A program made the translations under genes and the position numbers. From assembly GCA_029266835.1 (NCBI GenBank), contig JAQSWD010000017.1:1-64000 (forward strand): DNA of 64,000 nucleotides, in the 5' to 3' direction. Positions 7,564-16,782 of this stretch are shown in pieces (the stretch's first letter is position 1; every line of letters starts with the position of its first letter). A model generated the notes under the pieces. That model did not search any database. It saw only the letters and a list, made by a program, of their open reading frames with translations, and was not told the DNA's origin. The DNA comes from Steroidobacteraceae bacterium (lineage in GTDB: Bacteria; Pseudomonadota; Gammaproteobacteria; Steroidobacterales; Steroidobacteraceae).

Positions 7564-10500
7564 ATGCGGATTGCCCACCTTCGTCCCGGACAGCACCCCT
7601 TGCACCCATTTCTGAGTGGAATCCTGGAGAGCCTCTCTCTCGGCTCGCATTGGAACAACGAGCAGATCCTGCGCGAGGAGATCTTCAGCACCGAGCGCCT
7701 GGAGCAGCACGCCCAGACGCTCGCGGCCGCGCAGGGCATCGCGCGCCGGCCGGAATTCCGCCGTTCGCTGCGCGCCCGCCTGCGCAACAACGAAAAGGTG
7801 ATGCTGGCCGCCTACCGGTCCATTGCCAGGGCCGTGGACGAGGGCCGCAGCATCACGCCCGCCGCCGAGTGGGTGCTCGACAACTACCATGTGGTCGAGG
7901 AGCAGATCCGCGAGATCCGGGAGGATCTGCCGCCCGGCTTCTACCGCCAGTTGCCCAAGCTGGCCGAGGGCCCGTTCGCCGGGTTCCCGCGGGTGTTCGG
8001 CATCGCCTGGGCCTACGTTGCCCATACCGACAGCCGGTTCGAACCGGAGACGCTGCGCCGTTTCGTGCGCGCCTATCAAAGTGTCGCGCCGCTGACCATC
8101 GGCGAGCTCTGGGCGGTCGCGATCACGCTGCGCATCGTTCTCGTCGAAAACCTGCGCCGCGTCGCGCAGCGCATCGTCACCAGCCGCGCCGCGCGCCAGG
8201 AAGCCGACACGATTGCCGACCGCCTGCTGGGAGTGAACGGGCAGAAGCTCGATCCGCAGGCGCTGGCGAACTGGCGCGGCGCCGGCAAGTCGCTGACGCC
8301 GGCCTTCGCGGTGCAGCTGGTGCAGCGGCTGCGCGACCAGGATCCGAATTTGGTGCCGGCACTGCAATGGCTGCAAGCGCGCATCACCGCGCAGGGCGCA
8401 AGCCCCGAGCAGTTGGTCAGCGAAGAGCACCAGCGCCAGGGCGCGTCGAACGTCACGGTGCGCAACATCATCACCAGCATGCGCCTGATGTCCGATGTGG
8501 ACTGGGCCGAGTTCTTCGAAAGCGTGAGCCTCGTCGACGAGGTGCTGAACAGCTCATCGGATTTCGATGCCATGGATTTCGCCACGCGGAATCTCTACCG
8601 CACGGCCATCGAAGAGCTGGGACGCGGCTCGCGGCTCTCCGAGCTGCAGATCGCCCGCCAGGTTCTCACCACCGCCAGCACCGCGCGCAACGAACGCGAA
8701 CGTGACCCCGGTTTCCACCTCATCGGTGACGGCCGCCAGAAACTGGAGCGCGCCATCGGCTTCCGCGCGCCGCTGCGCGACTGGCGCAAGCGCATTGCCT
8801 TCACCGTCGGCGCGCGCGACTACGTGGCGTCCATCGGCTTCGTCTCCGCACTGGTGCTCGCGGTGCCATTGGCGCTGCTGCAGCAGTCGGGTGTCCACGG
8901 CGGCATCCTGTGGTTGTTAGGCCTTCTGGGCGCGGTGCCCGCCATGGACATCGCCGTGGCGCTGGTCAACCGCGCCGTGACGCGCGGCGTGGGCGCCAGC
9001 CGGCTGCCAGGCCTCGCACTGCGCGACGGTGTCCCGGAGGAACTGCGCACCCTGGTCGCCGTGCCGGTGATGCTGAATTCGCGTGCGGCCGTCGAGAAGC
9101 ACCTGCACAGCCTGGAAATCCACTACCTGGCCTCGCCCGACGACCAGCTGCACTTCGCGCTGCTGTCCGACTGGATAGACTCGGATACCGAGACCCAGCC
9201 GGGCGATGATGCCCTGCTGGATATTGCCGTCCTCGGCATCGCGAGGCTCAACCGCCGCTACGGCCTGGCCAAGGGAGGTGACCGCTTCCTGCTGCTGCAT
9301 CGCAAGCGCGTGTGGTGCGAGAGCGAGCAGCGGTGGATGGGCTGGGAGCGAAAGCGCGGCAAGTTGCAGGAGCTGAACCGGTTGTTGCGCGGCGACGCCG
9401 GCACTACCTACGTCACCAGCACGGGCAAGAGCCCGTGGGTTCCGTCCGGCGTGCGCTACGTGCTCACGCTGGACGCCGACACCCGCGTACCCCGCGAAAC
9501 TCCGCGGCGGCTCATCGGCAAGATGGCGCATCCTCTCAATCGCCCGTTGTTCGATGCGAAGTCGGGCCGCGTCATCGACGGTTACGCCATCCTGCAACCG
9601 CGCGTGGCGTTCTCGCTGCCGGTGGACGTGGAAGCCACGCCTTTCCAGCGCGTGTTTTCCGGCGCCGCCGGCGTCGACCCCTACGCCGCCGCGGTCTCCG
9701 ACGTGTACCAGGACTTGCTGGGCGAAGGCAGCTTCGCCGGCAAGGGCATCTACGACGTGGATGCCTTCGAGGCGGCGCTCGCCGATCGCGTGCCCGAAAG
9801 CACGCTGCTGTCGCACGATCTCTTCGAAGGCATCTTCGCGCGCGCCGGCCTCGCGTCCGACGTGGAGGTGGTCGAGGAATTCCCCTCGCGTTACGACGTG
9901 GCCTCGCTGCGCCAGCACCGCTGGGTGCGCGGCGACTGGCAGCTGTTGCCGTGGATATTCGGCCGCAAGGACGCGGGCGCCGCCACTCACAAGCGCGGCC
10001 ACAGCCGCATGCCGCTCATCGGCCTGTGGAAGATGCTGGACAACCTGCGCCGCTCGCTGTCCGCGCCCTCCAGTCTCGCCGCACTGGTGGCGGGTTTCAC
10101 GCTGCCCGCCGCGGCCGCGTGGCAGTGGTGCCTGTTCCTCCTGCTCGCGCTGTCACTGCCCACCTTGCAGCCGCTGTTGGGCGCCGTCATTCCGCGCCGG
10201 TCCACGGTCACCTGGCGCAGCCACCTGCGCGCGTTGCGCGTGGACATCCTGCTGGCCATCGAACAGACCGCGCTGCTCGTGACCATGCTGCCCTATCAGG
10301 CCTGGCTGATGACCGACGCCATCATCCGCACCGGCTGGCGCATGCTGGTGAGCCGCCGCAATCTTCTCGAGTGGATCCCGGCCGATCTGCTGAGCTCGGC
10401 GCGTTCGGATTTCCTGAGCTTCTACTCGCGCATGCTGCGTGGCGTGGCCGTCGCGGCCTTGGCCGGGCTGGTCGTGGTGCTGGTCGACGGGCCTTACGCC

Positions 10501-13500
10501 ACGGGAACCTTGCCACCTCTCGCGGTGCCTTTCCTGCTGGCCTGGCTGGCGGCACCGGCCGTGGCCTGGCGCATCAGCAAGGTTCCGGTGGCCGCGGCCA
10601 AGTCCGACCTCGAACCAGAAGACCAACGCGCGCTGCGACTGATCGCGCGTCGTACCTGGCGGTTCTTCGACACCTTCGTGACGGCGGAAGACCATCACCT
10701 GCCTCCCGACAACTACCAGGAAGATCCGCGCGGCGTGGTCGCGCACCGCACTTCCCCCACCAACATCGGTCTCTATCTACTTTCCATCGTCGCGGCGCGC
10801 GATTTCGGCTGGTGTGGCCTGCGCGACGCGCTCGACCGCATCGAGGCCACGCTGGGCACCTTGGGCCGAATGCAGAAGTACCGGGGCCACCTGTACAACT
10901 GGTACGACACCCAGGACCTCCGCCCGCTCGACCCGCGCTACGTGTCCTCCGTGGACTCGGGCAACCTCGCCGCGCACCTGATCGCGCTGGCGGGCGCGTT
11001 CCGCGAATGGCAGGAGCACCCCAACCCGCGGCGTGAAGCCCTGGCCGGGCTCGCCGATTCGCTCGACCTCGCGCGCGAGGCGCTGCGCCAGTTCCAGTTC
11101 CTTCCGGGCTTCACCATCACGCGTGGCATCGTCGAGACCGCGTTCTCCGATCTCGAAAGCGCGTTGCGTCCCGCGAACGCCGAGCCGCACGCCGGCAAGG
11201 ACGCGCTGGGCACGGCCGCCGAACGCGCGGCCACGCTCGTGGACATGATCAGAACGCTGGCCAGCGAAGCGCATCTCGACCGCGAGCACGACCTGCTGTA
11301 CTGGGTGGAAGCCACCAAGCGATCCATCGACAGCTGGCGCAGCGACCTGCTGGCGCGCGATCCGGCGGGTTTCATCGTCGAGTATCTCGAGACCCTGGCG
11401 AACACTTCACTGGAACTCGCCGATGCCATGGAGTTCGACTTCCTCTACGACCGCCAGCGCAAACTGCTGTCCATCGGCTTCCGCTGCAGCGACGGCACCC
11501 TGGACGACAGCTGTTACGACCTGCTGGCCTCCGAGGCGCGCCTCGCGAGCTTCATCGCCATCGCCAAGGGCGACCTCCCCGCGCGGCATTGGTTCCGACT
11601 CGGCCGCACGGTCACGCCCATCGGCTCCGGCGCCGCGCTGGTGTCCTGGTCGGGTTCGATGTTCGAGTACCTCATGCCCGACCTGGTGCTGCGCGCGCCC
11701 GGCGGTAGTTTGCTGGCGCAGACCAGCAGGCTCATCGTCAAGCGGCAGATCCAGTACGGCCGCGAGCTCGACATGCCCTGGGGCATCTCCGAGTCCGCGT
11801 ACAACGCGCGCGATCTCGAACTGACCTATCAATACTCCAACTTCGGCGTGCCGGGACTGGGCCTCAAGCGCGGCCTGTCCGAGAACAAGGTGATCGCGCC
11901 CTACGCCACCGGGCTCGCCGCCATGGTCGATGGCGACTCCGCACTGGCCAACTTCCGCACGCTGGAAAACCTGGGTGTCCGCGGTCCCTATGGTTTCTAC
12001 GAAGCCGTGGACTTCACGCCTTCGCGCGTGCCGGAGGGTCAGCGCTTCGTACCCGTGCGCGCGTACATGGCGCACCACCAGGGCATGACGGTGGTATCCA
12101 TTGCCAACGCCCTGCTCGACGGACGCATGCGCGAACGATTCCACCGGGATGTGACAGTGCAGGCCACCGACCTGCTGCTGCAGGAACGCACGCCGCGCGA
12201 CGTCTCCGTGGCGCATCCGCGTGCCGAGGAAGTGGGTACCGCGTCGCGCATCACCGAAATGCAGGTGCCCGACGTGCGCCGCCTCAAGAGCCCGCACGAT
12301 TCGGCACCCCAGACTCATCTGCTCTCCAATGGCCGGTACTCGGTCATGGTCACCGCGGCAGGCTCGGGCTACAGCCGCTGGAACGATCTGGCGGTCACGC
12401 GCTGGCGCGATGACAGCACGCGCGACGACACCGGCAGCTTCATCCTGCTGCGGGACATCGACACCGGCCGCGTGTGGTCGGCGGGTTACCAGCCTTGCGC
12501 CGGCCAGCCTGGTTCTTACGAAGCGAGCTTCACCGAGGACCGGGCGGAGATCATCCGCACCGATGGCGAACTGACGACCACCCTGGAAGTGCAGGTCTCG
12601 CCGGAAGACGATGCCGAGGTACGGCGTGTTTCGATCAGCAATTCCTCGACCAAGGCGCGCGAGGTGGAAATCACCTCCTATGCCGAACTGGTGCTGGGAT
12701 CGCAGTCGGCGGACATCGCCCACCCCGCGTTCTCGAAGATGTTCGTGCGCACCGAAATTCTGGCCGCGCAATCCGCCATCATCGCCAACCGCCGGCGCCG
12801 CGCGCCGGATGAGCCCGAACTCTGGGCTTCGCACAATGCAGTGATCGAAGGCAGCGTTATTTCCGGCCCCGAGTTCGAGACGGATCGCGCGCGTTTCATC
12901 GGCCGCGCGCGCGAACTTCGCGCGCCGCTGGCCATGCTCGAAGGCAGCACGCTGTCCGGCACCGCTGGCACGGTGCTCGACGCGGTGTTCGCGCTGCGCT
13001 ATCGCCTGCGTGTGCCGGCCGGCGGCACCGCGCGCATCGCCTACTGGACCTGCGTCGGGCAAAGCCGCGCGGCCGTGCTCGAGCAGATCGACAAGCATCG
13101 GGATGTCAACGCACATACCCGCACTGCCACGCTGGCCTGGACTCACGCTCAGGTGCAGCTGCGCCACTTCGGCATCGACGCCTCGCAGGCCAATCTGTTC
13201 CAGCAGCTCGCCGGCCGCATCCTGTATGTGGACGCCGCGGCGCGGCCGCCCGCGGACCAGGTCCGCCGCGGTCTCGAAGGGCCGCAGGGATTGTGGGCGC
13301 ACGGCATTTCCGGCGACCTGCCCATCGTCCTGCTGCGCGTCGAGGAGATGGACGACCTGGCCATCGTGCGGCAGCTGCTCCAGGCGCATGAGTACTGGGG
13401 CATCAAGCGGCTGTCGGTGGACCTGGTGCTGTTGAATGAACGCGGCGTCAGCTACATCCAGGACCTGCACCAGGCGCTGGAATCACTGGTACGCGTGAGC

Positions 13501-16206
13501 CAGGCGCGGCCGCGTATCGCGGGCGCCGATGCGCGCGGCAAGGTTTTCGTATTGCGCAATGACCTGGTGTCTGCCGAGAGCCGCGCGCTGCTGTCATCGG
13601 TGGCCCGCGTGGTGCTGTCGGGACGAAGCGGCAGCCTCGCCGACCAGGTGCAACGCATGCAGCCCGTCCCGACGGCCGCGCCACGCCCGCTGCGACGCGG
13701 ACCGCCGACCGCCGTCGCCCCCGGCGCTGCTGAAACCGATGGCACGCGTGACCTGGAGTTCTTCAATGGACTCGGTGGCTTTGGCTCGCAGGGCCGCGAG
13801 TACGTCATCGCCACCGGCGGCCAGCCCACGCCGCTGCCCTGGATCAACGTCGTCGCCAACCGCAGCTTCGGCTTCCAGGTCAGCGCCGAGGGCGGCGGCT
13901 ACACCTGGGCGCGCAACAGTCGCGACAACGCGCTCACGCCCTGGAGCAACGACGCGGTCACCGACCGTCCGGGCGAGGCTATCTACCTGCGCGACGAGGA
14001 GACCGGCGAGCTCTGGACGCCGACGCCCTCGCCGATCCGTCACGAGCAGGCTCACTACCGCTGCGCGCACGGCGCGGGATACACGCGTTTCGACCAGCGC
14101 TCGCACGGCATGTCGTTGTCGCTGGTGATGTTCGTGCCCGCCGACGACCCGATCAAGATCTGCCGGCTCACGGTGCACAATGACAGTCCGCGGCGCCGCA
14201 CGATCTCGGTGACCGGCTACGTCGAGTGGGTGCTCGGAGCCTCGCGCGGCGTGGGCGCGCCGCACGTGTTCACCGAAATCGACGAGATCACCCGGGCCAT
14301 ATTCGCGCGCAATCCCTGGAACACGGCCTTCCCCGGCGTCGCGTTCGCAGATCTCCATGGCCTGCAGACCGAGTGGACCGGCGACCGCCGCGAATTCCTG
14401 GGCCGTCATGGAACGCTGGATGCGCCGGCGGCGCTGTTGGCCGGAGGCGCCTTGTCCGGGAACACGGGCGCCGCGCTCGATGCCTGCGCGGCATTGCGCA
14501 CGCGCCTGGAAATGGAAGCCGGCGCCACCACCGAGGTGGTCTTCCTGTTAGGCCAGGCTTCCGACGCGCAACAGGCGCGCGAGCTGGTGAAACGTTATCG
14601 CCTCGCGCCGCTCGACAAGGAGCTCATCGCCATCGGCAAGCAATGGCAGGACCTGGATTCACACCTGCAGGTCAAGACGCCGGATCGCGCCTTCGATCTC
14701 ATGATGAACCACTGGCTGCTGTACCAGACGCTGGCCTGCCGCACCTGGGCACGTGCCGCGTTCTACCAGGCCAGTGGTGCCTATGGTTTCCGTGACCAAT
14801 TGCAGGATGCGATGGCCCTCGGGCTGGCACGGCCCGCGCTGCTGCGCGAGCAGATCCTGCGCGCGGCCTCGCGGCAATTCCCCGAGGGCGACGTGCAACA
14901 CTGGTGGCTGCCTCACAATGGCAGCGGCGTGCGCACGCATATCTCCGACGACCGTGTGTGGCTGGCCTACGTCACCGCGCAATACGTGGCGCTTACCGGT
15001 GACCGCGGCATCCTCGACGTCGAATTACCCTTCATCGAAGGGCCGCCGCTGCCGCGCGAGCGGCACGACAACTTCTTCGAGCCCCAGGTCAGCCACGAAA
15101 CCGCGACGCTGTTCGAACACTGCCGGCGCGGCCTGGAAGGCGCCTACCTGGGCGCGCACGGCCTGCCGCTGATCGGCACGGGCGACTGGAACGACGGCAT
15201 GAACCGCGTCGGCGAACATGGCCGTGGCGAGAGCGTCTGGTTGGGCTGGTTCCTGCACGCCACGCTGAACTCCTTCGCGCCGCTGGCGCAGGCGCGCGGC
15301 GAGCTCGCGCTGGCCACGACATGGCTGGGTGAAGCCAGCAAGTTGCGCGCCGCGCTCGAGACGCACGCCTGGGATGGCGAGTGGTATCGCCGCGGCTTCT
15401 TCGACGACGGCACCCCGCTGGGTTCCGCGGCCAGCGATGAGTGTCGCATCGACGCCATCGCGCAGTCCTGGAGCGTGATCTCCGGCGCCGCGCAGCCGCA
15501 GCGCGCCGAGAAAGCCATGGAATCGCTGGAGACCCACCTGCTCAGGCGCGATCCTCCGCTGGCGGTGCTGTTCACGCCGCCATTCGATCGATCGATGCAG
15601 GAACCCGGTTACGTGAAGGCGTACCCGAAGGGCATCCGTGAAAACGGCGGCCAGTACACGCATGCCGCCGTATGGACTTCCATCGCCTTCGCCATGCAAG
15701 GCAAGGCCGAGCGCGCCATGGAAGTGTTCAACATGCTGAACCCGATCAAGCGCGCGCCCACGCGCGCGGACGTGCAGCGATACAAAGTCGAGCCCTACGT
15801 GGTTGCGGCCGATGTGTACTCCGAAGCTCCACACGCCGGACGCGGAGGCTGGACCTGGTACACGGGTTCCGCGGGCTGGCTGTATCGCGCGGGCCTCGAG
15901 TGGATCCTCGGTTTCCGCCTGCGCGATGGCAGGCTGACCTTGTCACCCTGCGTGCCGCCCGACTGGGATGGCTTCAGCATCCAGTTCCGTTATCGCAGCA
16001 CCAGCTACGACATCCTCGTGGACAAACAACCTTCACCCACGTCGCTGCCGCAGTTCACCATCGATGGGCTCGTGCAGAAGCCGGGCCGAAACGTGGTGGA
16101 CCTGGTGGACGACGCGGGCCGCCACACCGTGCACGTGGCGTGGCCCTACGCCAGCGAACAGGCGGCTACAGCAGCTGAGGATTCCTCTGCCACACGGAAT
16201 AATTGA
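7564..16206 (+). CDS. ndvB: Cyclic beta-1,2-glucan synthase-like protein (NdvB/ChvB family, GT84-GH94)
   Basis: About 2,880 residues from ATG 7564 (frame open from 7462; start uncertain, no clear Shine-Dalgarno). NdvB/ChvB proteins of this size sit in the inner membrane and build cyclic or linear beta-1,2-glucan from UDP-glucose. Order seen: helical N-terminal region; membrane segments about 420-470; glycosyltransferase domain with LDADTRVP (about 635) and QHRWVRGDW (about 785); further membrane segments about 836-1004; glycoamylase-like domain from about 1065 (TSPTNIGLYLLSIVAARDFGW) with MPWGISESAYN at about 1405; two carbohydrate-binding/GH94-type beta-sandwich regions (about 1590-1850 and 2060-2330); and a C-terminal GH94 phosphorylase domain with GTGDWNDGMNRVG at about 2538. 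All catalytic blocks look intact. It is monocistronic. The product is probably periplasmic or exported glucan for osmoadaptation or host contact. Confidence 0.9.
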   Translation: MRIAHLRPGQHPLHPFLSGILESLSLGSHWNNEQILREEIFSTERLEQHAQTLAAAQGIARRPEFRRSLRARLRNNEKVMLAAYRSIARAVDEGRSITPAAEWVLDNYHVVEEQIREIREDLPPGFYRQLPKLAEGPFAGFPRVFGIAWAYVAHTDSRFEPETLRRFVRAYQSVAPLTIGELWAVAITLRIVLVENLRRVAQRIVTSRAARQEADTIADRLLGVNGQKLDPQALANWRGAGKSLTPAFAVQLVQRLRDQDPNLVPALQWLQARITAQGASPEQLVSEEHQRQGASNVTVRNIITSMRLMSDVDWAEFFESVSLVDEVLNSSSDFDAMDFATRNLYRTAIEELGRGSRLSELQIARQVLTTASTARNERERDPGFHLIGDGRQKLERAIGFRAPLRDWRKRIAFTVGARDYVASIGFVSALVLAVPLALLQQSGVHGGILWLLGLLGAVPAMDIAVALVNRAVTRGVGASRLPGLALRDGVPEELRTLVAVPVMLNSRAAVEKHLHSLEIHYLASPDDQLHFALLSDWIDSDTETQPGDDALLDIAVLGIARLNRRYGLAKGGDRFLLLHRKRVWCESEQRWMGWERKRGKLQELNRLLRGDAGTTYVTSTGKSPWVPSGVRYVLTLDADTRVPRETPRRLIGKMAHPLNRPLFDAKSGRVIDGYAILQPRVAFSLPVDVEATPFQRVFSGAAGVDPYAAAVSDVYQDLLGEGSFAGKGIYDVDAFEAALADRVPESTLLSHDLFEGIFARAGLASDVEVVEEFPSRYDVASLRQHRWVRGDWQLLPWIFGRKDAGAATHKRGHSRMPLIGLWKMLDNLRRSLSAPSSLAALVAGFTLPAAAAWQWCLFLLLALSLPTLQPLLGAVIPRRSTVTWRSHLRALRVDILLAIEQTALLVTMLPYQAWLMTDAIIRTGWRMLVSRRNLLEWIPADLLSSARSDFLSFYSRMLRGVAVAALAGLVVVLVDGPYATGTLPPLAVPFLLAWLAAPAVAWRISKVPVAAAKSDLEPEDQRALRLIARRTWRFFDTFVTAEDHHLPPDNYQEDPRGVVAHRTSPTNIGLYLLSIVAARDFGWCGLRDALDRIEATLGTLGRMQKYRGHLYNWYDTQDLRPLDPRYVSSVDSGNLAAHLIALAGAFREWQEHPNPRREALAGLADSLDLAREALRQFQFLPGFTITRGIVETAFSDLESALRPANAEPHAGKDALGTAAERAATLVDMIRTLASEAHLDREHDLLYWVEATKRSIDSWRSDLLARDPAGFIVEYLETLANTSLELADAMEFDFLYDRQRKLLSIGFRCSDGTLDDSCYDLLASEARLASFIAIAKGDLPARHWFRLGRTVTPIGSGAALVSWSGSMFEYLMPDLVLRAPGGSLLAQTSRLIVKRQIQYGRELDMPWGISESAYNARDLELTYQYSNFGVPGLGLKRGLSENKVIAPYATGLAAMVDGDSALANFRTLENLGVRGPYGFYEAVDFTPSRVPEGQRFVPVRAYMAHHQGMTVVSIANALLDGRMRERFHRDVTVQATDLLLQERTPRDVSVAHPRAEEVGTASRITEMQVPDVRRLKSPHDSAPQTHLLSNGRYSVMVTAAGSGYSRWNDLAVTRWRDDSTRDDTGSFILLRDIDTGRVWSAGYQPCAGQPGSYEASFTEDRAEIIRTDGELTTTLEVQVSPEDDAEVRRVSISNSSTKAREVEITSYAELVLGSQSADIAHPAFSKMFVRTEILAAQSAIIANRRRRAPDEPELWASHNAVIEGSVISGPEFETDRARFIGRARELRAPLAMLEGSTLSGTAGTVLDAVFALRYRLRVPAGGTARIAYWTCVGQSRAAVLEQIDKHRDVNAHTRTATLAWTHAQVQLRHFGIDASQANLFQQLAGRILYVDAAARPPADQVRRGLEGPQGLWAHGISGDLPIVLLRVEEMDDLAIVRQLLQAHEYWGIKRLSVDLVLLNERGVSYIQDLHQALESLVRVSQARPRIAGADARGKVFVLRNDLVSAESRALLSSVARVVLSGRSGSLADQVQRMQPVPTAAPRPLRRGPPTAVAPGAAETDGTRDLEFFNGLGGFGSQGREYVIATGGQPTPLPWINVVANRSFGFQVSAEGGGYTWARNSRDNALTPWSNDAVTDRPGEAIYLRDEETGELWTPTPSPIRHEQAHYRCAHGAGYTRFDQRSHGMSLSLVMFVPADDPIKICRLTVHNDSPRRRTISVTGYVEWVLGASRGVGAPHVFTEIDEITRAIFARNPWNTAFPGVAFADLHGLQTEWTGDRREFLGRHGTLDAPAALLAGGALSGNTGAALDACAALRTRLEMEAGATTEVVFLLGQASDAQQARELVKRYRLAPLDKELIAIGKQWQDLDSHLQVKTPDRAFDLMMNHWLLYQTLACRTWARAAFYQASGAYGFRDQLQDAMALGLARPALLREQILRAASRQFPEGDVQHWWLPHNGSGVRTHISDDRVWLAYVTAQYVALTGDRGILDVELPFIEGPPLPRERHDNFFEPQVSHETATLFEHCRRGLEGAYLGAHGLPLIGTGDWNDGMNRVGEHGRGESVWLGWFLHATLNSFAPLAQARGELALATTWLGEASKLRAALETHAWDGEWYRRGFFDDGTPLGSAASDECRIDAIAQSWSVISGAAQPQRAEKAMESLETHLLRRDPPLAVLFTPPFDRSMQEPGYVKAYPKGIRENGGQYTHAAVWTSIAFAMQGKAERAMEVFNMLNPIKRAPTRADVQRYKVEPYVVAADVYSEAPHAGRGGWTWYTGSAGWLYRAGLEWILGFRLRDGRLTLSPCVPPDWDGFSIQFRYRSTSYDILVDKQPSPTSLPQFTIDGLVQKPGRNVVDLVDDAGRHTVHVAWPYASEQAATAAEDSSATRNN

Positions 16207-16684
16207 GCGCGGCGGCGAAACACACCCACGCCAGGTAAGGCACGAGCAGCCAGGCCGCCAGCATCCGGATGCGCGCGAATGCCACGAGCGTCGCGACGAG
16301 CAGGGCCGCGAGAATCACGATGTCGAGCATCGCCAGCCCGCCGCGGTGCCAGGCGAAGAAGAACCAGGACCAGGCCGCGTTGACCGCCAGCTGCAGCACG
16401 AACAAGCCCAGCGCGCCACGCGCGCGTGACCAGCCGCGTTCGCGCCAGACCAGCCAGGCGGACACGCCCATCGACACATATAAGAGAGTCCACACCGGGC
16501 CGAACACATTCGACGGCGGAGCCCAGGACGGCCTGTCCAACCGGATGTAGAAATCGCCCGCGTTCGCCGACGCGATTGCGCCAATGGCGCCTGCGGCTCC
16601 GCACAGCGCGATCCATAGCGCCAACGCCAGCCACGGCGAGACGGGTGAAGGCAGGGTGCGCAGCGACCTATCGGGGGTGTTCAT
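16166..16684 (-). CDS. tspO: TspO/MBR family protein (tryptophan-rich sensory protein)
   Basis: 172 residues from ATG 16684 with five predicted membrane helices (ALALWIALCGAAGAIGA, VWTLLYVSMGVSAWLVW, LFVLQLAVNAAWSWFFFAW, MLDIVILAALLVATLVA, LLVPYLAWVCFAAALNYSVW). Signature TspO residues are present: RPSWAPPSNVFGPVWTLLY, NAAWSWFFF, and PYLAWVCFAAALNYSVWQ. The family binds porphyrins and tetrapyrroles and modulates stress responses. The gene is convergent with the glucan synthase gene and overlaps its 3' end by 41 bases. Confidence 0.93.
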   Translation of the reverse strand: MNTPDRSLRTLPSPVSPWLALALWIALCGAAGAIGAIASANAGDFYIRLDRPSWAPPSNVFGPVWTLLYVSMGVSAWLVWRERGWSRARGALGLFVLQLAVNAAWSWFFFAWHRGGLAMLDIVILAALLVATLVAFARIRMLAAWLLVPYLAWVCFAAALNYSVWQRNPQLL

Positions 16685-16782
16685 GCACACATACTCGCGT
16701 CCGCTGCGATCGTGCGCTACCGGGGGCGCGGTGTAGGAATTCTCTGTCACGACAATCCCTGCCGAGCCTTCTAAAGTGGGAT

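Noticed and set aside
9312-11036. 574-codon plus-strand frame inside the glucan synthase gene
   Set aside because: Shadow frame in a high-GC gene; Arg/Ala/His-rich composition and overlap with essential glycosyltransferase motifs.
11407-13470. 687-codon minus-strand frame opposite the glucan synthase gene
   Set aside because: Antisense to conserved domains; no ribosome site; His/Gln/Arg-rich composition typical of antisense frames.
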